The notes under the pieces are model-generated. The model was not told where the DNA came from, did not search any database, and saw nothing but the letters and a program-made list of their open reading frames with translations. This document shows positions 59,107 through 64,000 of a stretch of 64,000 nt of DNA, piece by piece; within the stretch, counting starts at the first letter, position 1, and each line of letters opens with the position of its first letter. The stretch is taken from the NCBI RefSeq assembly GCF_900143185.1, contig NZ_FSRQ01000001.1, positions 930,001-994,000 of the forward strand, in the 5' to 3' direction. The translations under genes and the position numbers were made by a program. This DNA is from Chryseobacterium scophthalmum. Lineage in GTDB: Bacteria; Bacteroidota; Bacteroidia; Flavobacteriales; Weeksellaceae.

Positions 59107-60375
59107 TTATCCAATGTGAGTTCCAGGAGGAAGTATCGCACCTTTTTTCACGACAACAATTCCATCCTGTACCGAATGTGTTCCGTAATCACCGTCCTGA
59201 AGATGTTTTCCGCCAATAATTCTTACATTATCACCGATGAAGCAGTTTTTATCTAAAATTGCTTTTTCAATGTAGCAGTATTTCCCGATTCCCATATTAG
59301 GTAAACCTTTTCTGTCATTATTTACAATTTCTGTAGTATTTTGATAAAAATCAGCTCCCATAATATAAGAATTTACAATCGTACTGCCTTTATCAACTCT
59401 TGTACGGTTTCCAATCACAGAATTTTCAATTTTATCTGCCATAATAATACATCCGTCTCCGAAAACAGCCTTGCTTACATACGAACCGTTCACTTTTGAT
59501 GGCGGAAGCATTCTTGCACGCGTAAAAATTGGTGCTGATGAAAAAAGATTGAACTGTGGAAAATCGTGACACAAATCTAAGTTGGCTTCGTAGAAAGATT
59601 CAATGGTTCCAATATCCGTCCAGTAACCTTCATATTGATAACTTAACGTAGTGTATTTCCCTATAGAATTTGGGATAATATCTTTTCCGAAATCATCTCC
59701 CGCTCCATCTTCAAACATTTTTTTAAGAATGCTTTTAGAGAAAATATAAATTCCCATTGAAGCTAAAAACTCTTTTCCCTTCATTTTATTCTCGTCTGAA
59801 ACTTCAGACTGTAAGCCTTCAAGTTCATCAAATCCTGGCTTTTCTACGAATGAAGTAATGTTTCCATCATCATCAGATTTTAAGATTCCAAAACCTGTTG
59901 CATCTTTTGCGTTGACAGGAATGGTTGCAATCGTAACATCACCTCCATTATCGATATGGAAATCGAGCATTTCATTAAAATCCATCTGATACAACTGATC
60001 TCCTGAAAGAATAAGAATATACTCATAATCGTATTTTTCAAGATGTTTCATCGATTGGCGAACCGCATCTGCAGTTCCCTGAAACCAGCTGTCACTGTCA
60101 ACATTCTGCTCTGCAGCCAAAATATCTACAAAACCTTGACTGAAAATATCAAAGTGGTAAGAATTTTTAATATGCGAGTTAAGAGAAGCCGAATTAAACT
60201 GAGTCAAAACTAGGATCTTATTTAATCCTGAATTCAAACAATTCGAGATCGGAATATCTACCAATCTGTATTTTCCTGCAATCGGAACAGCGGGTTTAGA
60301 CCTTGTATAAGTCAATGGAAAAAGCCTTGTTCCTCTACCTCCTCCCAACACAATAGAAATAACGTTGTGTTTCAT
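59107..60375 (-). CDS. glgC: Glucose-1-phosphate adenylyltransferase
   Basis: The 422-residue enzyme makes ADP-glucose from ATP and glucose 1-phosphate. The nucleotide-binding loop GGGRGTRL is at residues 11-18, followed by KPAVPIAGKYRLVDIPISNC, and the sugar-phosphate region is near FVEKP (about 177) and YWTDIGTIESFYEANLDL (about 255). The C-terminal left-handed beta-helix (INSYIMG-type hexapeptides) ends the protein. Third gene of the glycogen operon. Confidence 0.95.
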   Translation of the reverse strand: MKHNVISIVLGGGRGTRLFPLTYTRSKPAVPIAGKYRLVDIPISNCLNSGLNKILVLTQFNSASLNSHIKNSYHFDIFSQGFVDILAAEQNVDSDSWFQGTADAVRQSMKHLEKYDYEYILILSGDQLYQMDFNEMLDFHIDNGGDVTIATIPVNAKDATGFGILKSDDDGNITSFVEKPGFDELEGLQSEVSDENKMKGKEFLASMGIYIFSKSILKKMFEDGAGDDFGKDIIPNSIGKYTTLSYQYEGYWTDIGTIESFYEANLDLCHDFPQFNLFSSAPIFTRARMLPPSKVNGSYVSKAVFGDGCIIMADKIENSVIGNRTRVDKGSTIVNSYIMGADFYQNTTEIVNNDRKGLPNMGIGKYCYIEKAILDKNCFIGDNVRIIGGKHLQDGDYGTHSVQDGIVVVKKGAILPPGTHIG

Positions 60376-60391
60376 AAATATCTGCGTTTTT

Positions 60392-61798
60392 TTAATTTTT
60401 ATATAATGTTAAATATTTTTCAGCTGATTTTTCCCAGGCAAAGTCAAATTTCATATTAGACAAAACCAATTCATCCATTTGTGCTTTGTTTTTGTAAATA
60501 TTCACACCACGACTCATCGCGTGAATAATATCGTCAACTCCGGGATAGGTAAAATTCAAGCCGGAACCTCCTGTTGTAATATCTTTTACAGTATCTCTCA
60601 ATCCACCTGTATAACTCACGACAGGAACAGTCCCATAACGCATTGCATACATCTGATTGAGGCCGCAAGGTTCAACTCTTGAAGGCATCAACAAAAAATC
60701 TGCCGAAGCGTAAATTTTATGAGAAAGATGCTCTTTATATCCAATATCTGTCGCAAAATTTGAATAAACTGAATCTAATTCTTTCAACTGTTGTTCTATG
60801 TAAGCATTTCCTGAACCGAGAACGATAATATTCAAACCTCCAAAACTCTGCTTAATGCTTCGCCAAATTAAATCAGGAAGCAAATCTGCACCTTTTTCAG
60901 TAGCAAATCTTCCGATAAAAGCAAACAAAGGAAGTTCAGGATTTAAACCATATTCTTTACAAAGCTTAGCCTTGTTTTTCTTCTTTATTTTAAGCGCATT
61001 CTTACTATTAAAATTAAAATCGATCATCGGATCGGTTTGTGGATTCCAAACATCGGTATCAATCCCGTTGATAATTCCATAAGCTTTAGAAAATTCTTCT
61101 CTTACCAAACTTTCAAGGCCTCTGAAACTTACAAACAGTTCTTCAAGATACCCTTCGGAAACCGTTGTAAAAGCACTACAACACTTGATCATACTCGCCA
61201 AAGGATTAATAAATCCATTCCAGTCGAGAAGTCCCCATTTGTGATGATCAAAAGGAAGCATATAATTGACCATATCCCAACTCATCATTCCCTGATATTC
61301 TCCGTTGTGAATCGTTCCTATGGTTTTTACACCTTTTAAAAATTCAAACTCTTCACAATTTTCTATCATAAAAGGAACCAAACCGGTGTGGTAATCATGA
61401 CAATGCAACACATCAGGACGAATTTTCATCGCCGTTAACCAATGTAAAACTCCTTGCTGAAAAGCTAAAAACTGAAAACTTTCATCTTCATAGCCGTATG
61501 GATTTTCACGATCGAGCAAACCGGGAATTTTCACCATAAACAATTCAAATCCCAAAACATCTGTAGTTTCTTTCATTACCTGAACCTGAAGCATATTGGG
61601 ACCTTGATGAATAAACCCATCAAAAACCACTTCAAAATCATAATCGTACACAAAATGTTTATTGTACCAAGGCATTACTACTTTTGCGTTGACCTCTTTT
61701 ATTTTGTTCTGATATTTTGGCAAAGCACCGACCACATCTGCAAGTCCGCCAACTTTTGCTACGGGATAACATTCTGTACTGAGGTGAAATATTGTCAT
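60392..61798 (-). CDS. glgA: Glycogen synthase
   Basis: The 468-residue GT5 enzyme polymerises glucose from ADP-glucose. The KxGGL motif is KVGGL at residues 15-19, followed by HCHDYHTGLVPFMI near 133-146. The C-terminal catalytic motif region includes RVEPCGLNQMYAMRYGTVPV near 375-394, containing the family E-x7-E pair. Its ATG overlaps the glgB stop by 4 bases, indicating translational coupling. Confidence 0.95.
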   Translation of the reverse strand: MTIFHLSTECYPVAKVGGLADVVGALPKYQNKIKEVNAKVVMPWYNKHFVYDYDFEVVFDGFIHQGPNMLQVQVMKETTDVLGFELFMVKIPGLLDRENPYGYEDESFQFLAFQQGVLHWLTAMKIRPDVLHCHDYHTGLVPFMIENCEEFEFLKGVKTIGTIHNGEYQGMMSWDMVNYMLPFDHHKWGLLDWNGFINPLASMIKCCSAFTTVSEGYLEELFVSFRGLESLVREEFSKAYGIINGIDTDVWNPQTDPMIDFNFNSKNALKIKKKNKAKLCKEYGLNPELPLFAFIGRFATEKGADLLPDLIWRSIKQSFGGLNIIVLGSGNAYIEQQLKELDSVYSNFATDIGYKEHLSHKIYASADFLLMPSRVEPCGLNQMYAMRYGTVPVVSYTGGLRDTVKDITTGGSGLNFTYPGVDDIIHAMSRGVNIYKNKAQMDELVLSNMKFDFAWEKSAEKYLTLYKN

Positions 61799-63747
61799 TT
61801 TTTGTGTTGTTTAATCCTATTTAATTTATACTTTTTATCTTTTCTCTGTCTTAAAACAATTCCGGAAAGCGCAGGAAGATTCAGGCTTATTGATCTTGGG
61901 CGATTCATCCATTCATCATGATCTTCTCTGAAAATATTCGCCTCAACTCCGCTTCCACTGTATTTTTCATCATCAGAATTCAAAACTACTTCCCAGTGTG
62001 TTCCTAAATTTACGCCAACTTTATAATCTAAAACATTTGGGGTAAGATTTAAAATGACCATAAAAACATCATCCCGTCTTTTTCCTTTCCTTAAATAAAT
62101 ATATACAGAATTTTCTTTATCATTAGCTTCAACCCATTCAAAACCATTTTGATCAAATTGATTTTCAAAAAGTGCTGTTTCGTTCTTATACAGATGATTC
62201 AGATCCTTCACTAGAGTCTGCAAGCCTTTATGAACCGGATATTCCAATAAATGCCAATCTAAGCTCTGTTTAAAATTCCATTCATTGGTTTGCCCGAATT
62301 CATCTCCCATAAACAATAATTTTGCTCCTGGATGCGTAAACATATAAACGTATAAAGCTCTGAGATTAGCAAATTTCTGCCATTCATCGCCTTTCATTTT
62401 ATAGATCAGACTGGCTTTTCCGTGTACCACTTCATCGTGCGAAAGCGGAATCATATAATTTTCATTATACATATACATCGAAGAAAAAGTCAGTTTGTTA
62501 TGATGATGTTTTCTATTGATTGGATCTTCTTTAAAATAAAACAAAGTATCATGCATCCAACCCATCATCCACTTCATACCAAATCCTACTCCGCCTTCGT
62601 GGACAGGTTTTGTCAGCTTTGGAAAGTCTGAACTTTCCTCGGCAATGGTCATGATATTATTTCCAAATTCTTTATAAACTGCTGTATTAAATTCCTGAAG
62701 AAAAGCTTTTGCTTCAAGATTTACATTTTCTCCATAAATATTCGGTTCCCATTCACCTTCATTTCTTGAATAATCCAAATGAAGCATCGAAGTTACTGCA
62801 TCAACCCGAAGTCCGTCTGCGTGATAACGATCGAGCCAGAAGACAGCATTTGAAATTAAAAAAGATTTCACTTCATTTCGTCCGTAATTAAAAATATAAG
62901 ATTTCCAATCGGGATGAAACCCCTTTCTGGGATCTTCATGTTCATATAAATAAGAACCGTCAAAACGATGCAATCCATTTGCATCACCCGGAAAATGCGA
63001 AGGAACCCAGTCTAAAATAACGCCAATATCATTTTTATGAAGTTCATTAATTAAGAACATTAAATCTTGCGGAGAACCAAAACGAGACGTTGCCGCAAAA
63101 AAACCGGTAATCTGATACCCCCAACTCGGATCATAAGGATATTCCATCACAGGCATAAACTCTACATGAGTGAAACCCATTTCATTAATATAAGGAACCA
63201 GTTTCGAGGCGATATCTCTGTAATTAAGAAATTTTTCAGGATTGTTTTCGTTTCGTAGCCACGAACCTAAATGTAATTCGTAAACGGAAATCGGAGCATC
63301 TAAACTATTTTTTTGCCAGCGTTTTTCTTGCCATTCCTGATCTCCCCATTCATACCAATTGGTAGAAACCATTGATGCAGCCTGGAGATTTTGTTCCCAA
63401 CTTAAAGCATATGGATCACTTTTTTCTAAAATTTTCCCCTGTACAGTTTCTATTGCATACTTGTAAAGTGTACCCAAGGAAAGTGCAGGAATAAAGCCTT
63501 CCCAAATCCCGGATTGATCCCATCTCGGAAAAAGGATGTGTTCGCGGTGATTCCAGTTATTAAAATTCCCGATAACGGAAACTTTTTTAGCATTCGGAGC
63601 CCAAACCGAAAAATAAACCCCTTTTATTCCGTCTTTCTCAACAGAATGAGCACCAAACTTTTCGTAGAGTCTGTAATGTTTACCTTCTTTAAAAAGATAG
63701 ACATCATGATCCGTAAAAAGGGTGTAGGTTTTTACAAAATTCATCAT
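61795..63747 (-). CDS. glgB: 1,4-alpha-glucan branching enzyme
   Basis: The 650-residue GH13 enzyme introduces alpha-1,6 branches. An N-terminal CBM48-like domain (FGAHSVEKDGIKGVYFSVWA near 31-50) is followed by the GH13 barrel with the nucleophile Asp in DGLRVDAVTSML, the acid Glu in IAEESSDFPK, and LSHDEVVHGKASL. The length is in the usual range, with a C-terminal amylase domain ending before residue 640. The ATG at 63747 or the one 3 bases later could be the start. First gene of glgBAC, with a TAnnTTTG box 59 bases upstream. Confidence 0.95.
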   Translation of the reverse strand: MMNFVKTYTLFTDHDVYLFKEGKHYRLYEKFGAHSVEKDGIKGVYFSVWAPNAKKVSVIGNFNNWNHREHILFPRWDQSGIWEGFIPALSLGTLYKYAIETVQGKILEKSDPYALSWEQNLQAASMVSTNWYEWGDQEWQEKRWQKNSLDAPISVYELHLGSWLRNENNPEKFLNYRDIASKLVPYINEMGFTHVEFMPVMEYPYDPSWGYQITGFFAATSRFGSPQDLMFLINELHKNDIGVILDWVPSHFPGDANGLHRFDGSYLYEHEDPRKGFHPDWKSYIFNYGRNEVKSFLISNAVFWLDRYHADGLRVDAVTSMLHLDYSRNEGEWEPNIYGENVNLEAKAFLQEFNTAVYKEFGNNIMTIAEESSDFPKLTKPVHEGGVGFGMKWMMGWMHDTLFYFKEDPINRKHHHNKLTFSSMYMYNENYMIPLSHDEVVHGKASLIYKMKGDEWQKFANLRALYVYMFTHPGAKLLFMGDEFGQTNEWNFKQSLDWHLLEYPVHKGLQTLVKDLNHLYKNETALFENQFDQNGFEWVEANDKENSVYIYLRKGKRRDDVFMVILNLTPNVLDYKVGVNLGTHWEVVLNSDDEKYSGSGVEANIFREDHDEWMNRPRSISLNLPALSGIVLRQRKDKKYKLNRIKQHKK

Positions 63748-63805
63748 AATCGGTTTTGGTCTACATCATCATAAACATATATCTTTTACAGAATTACGAT
63801 GACTA

Positions 63806-63813
63806 CCAAATAT
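63806..63813 (-). promoter_or_regulatory. -7 box of the glgBAC operon
   Basis: The minus strand reads TATATTTG, a perfect TAnnTTTG match 59 bases before the start codon at 63747. Confidence 0.5.
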
Positions 63814-63917
63814 ATAAAATTTTCCCTTGGCAAAAGCTATTTTTAATCAATATTAAAAAGAATTCATAAAAATATTTTTTATAAATTTAAAAGTTTTAAA
63901 ACCGTTAAAAACACATA

Positions 63918-64000
63918 ATGAAATTTACGCTCAATACGGCAGAAAAAGACAACAGACCTATTTTCATCACCGGAAATTTTAATAAATGGAATCCGAAAGA
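63918..64000 (+). CDS. Start of a divergent gene with carbohydrate-binding-like N-terminus
   Basis: Only 27 codons are present. The frame opens MKFTLNTAEKDNRPIFITGN and then FNKWNPK; the FxxGxFNxWNP form is typical of CBM20/CBM48-type beta domains that precede amylases, pullulanases or alpha/beta-hydrolases. It is divergent from glgBAC, which suits a role in alpha-glucan metabolism. The rest of the gene is outside the window, so the product cannot be named. Confidence 0.55.
   Translation, partial: MKFTLNTAEKDNRPIFITGNFNKWNPK

Overview
The window is a piece of a low-GC Bacteroidota chromosome, most likely a Chryseobacterium-like member of the Weeksellaceae (Flavobacteriia). This is inferred from four things: promoters of the Bacteroidota type (TAnnTTTG just upstream of many starts), weak or absent Shine-Dalgarno sequences, secreted proteins with type IX secretion (T9SS) C-terminal sorting domains, and a gene content (gliding-phylum beta-barrel proteins, split F-ATPase operon, glgBAC, methylmalonyl-CoA mutase small subunit) typical of flavobacteria. 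No rRNA, tRNA, CRISPR array, prophage or intact insertion sequence was seen.

Layout. 1-10.2 kb (minus strand): a truncated UMF1-type transporter, a thiolase, an ECF sigma / membrane anti-sigma-like / coiled-coil outer-membrane protein unit, a nucleoside symporter with a bifunctional-nuclease-family protein, the electron transfer flavoprotein pair etfB-etfA, and a short-chain dehydrogenase. 10.2-18.7 kb (minus): a T9SS cargo protein, an M20 dipeptidase, a small lipoprotein, a THUMP-like methyltransferase, the methylmalonyl-CoA mutase small subunit with a FtsB/DivIC-like protein and uridine kinase, and clpS with a CNNM/CorC-type membrane protein. 18.7-24.2 kb (minus): the ATP synthase operon atpB-E-F-H-A-G, without beta and epsilon. 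24.4-27.8 kb (plus): an exported protein of unknown function and ffh. 27.9-32.2 kb (minus): six consecutive outer-membrane beta-barrel genes, three of them clear tandem paralogues. 32.3-40.1 kb: phoH, then plus-strand SAM hydroxide adenosyltransferase, an E2 acyltransferase, a ClC antiporter, a second T9SS cargo protein, and rpsF-rpsR-rplI. 40.1-46.2 kb: a repeat-rich accessory patch with an AraC regulator and a TolC/HlyD/14-TM MFS efflux set. 46.2-58.9 kb: two secreted proteins sharing a C-terminal tail, an aldehyde dehydrogenase, a thioredoxin-fold protein, a lipid acyltransferase / glycosyltransferase / exonuclease set, apaG, the 2-oxoglutarate dehydrogenase genes sucA-odhB and an SRPBCC protein. 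59.1-64.0 kb: the glycogen operon glgB-glgA-glgC and the start of a divergent gene with a carbohydrate-binding-like N-terminus.

The genes fit an aerobic heterotroph: thiolase, ETF and methylmalonyl-CoA mutase feed acyl groups into the TCA cycle (sucA-odhB), the ATP synthase uses the resulting gradient, and glycogen stores excess carbon.

The least expected signal is in the gaps between genes. At least thirteen intergenic spacers, several inside operons (etfB-etfA, atpA-atpG, sucA-odhB, rpsR-rplI), consist of degenerate direct repeats with a strict 7-nucleotide period. Many are arranged as two arms that could fold into a long hairpin, and related heptamer words recur at unlinked loci. A second set of dispersed palindromic elements is concentrated around the efflux genes. 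These repeats are not explained by any coding or standard regulatory feature.
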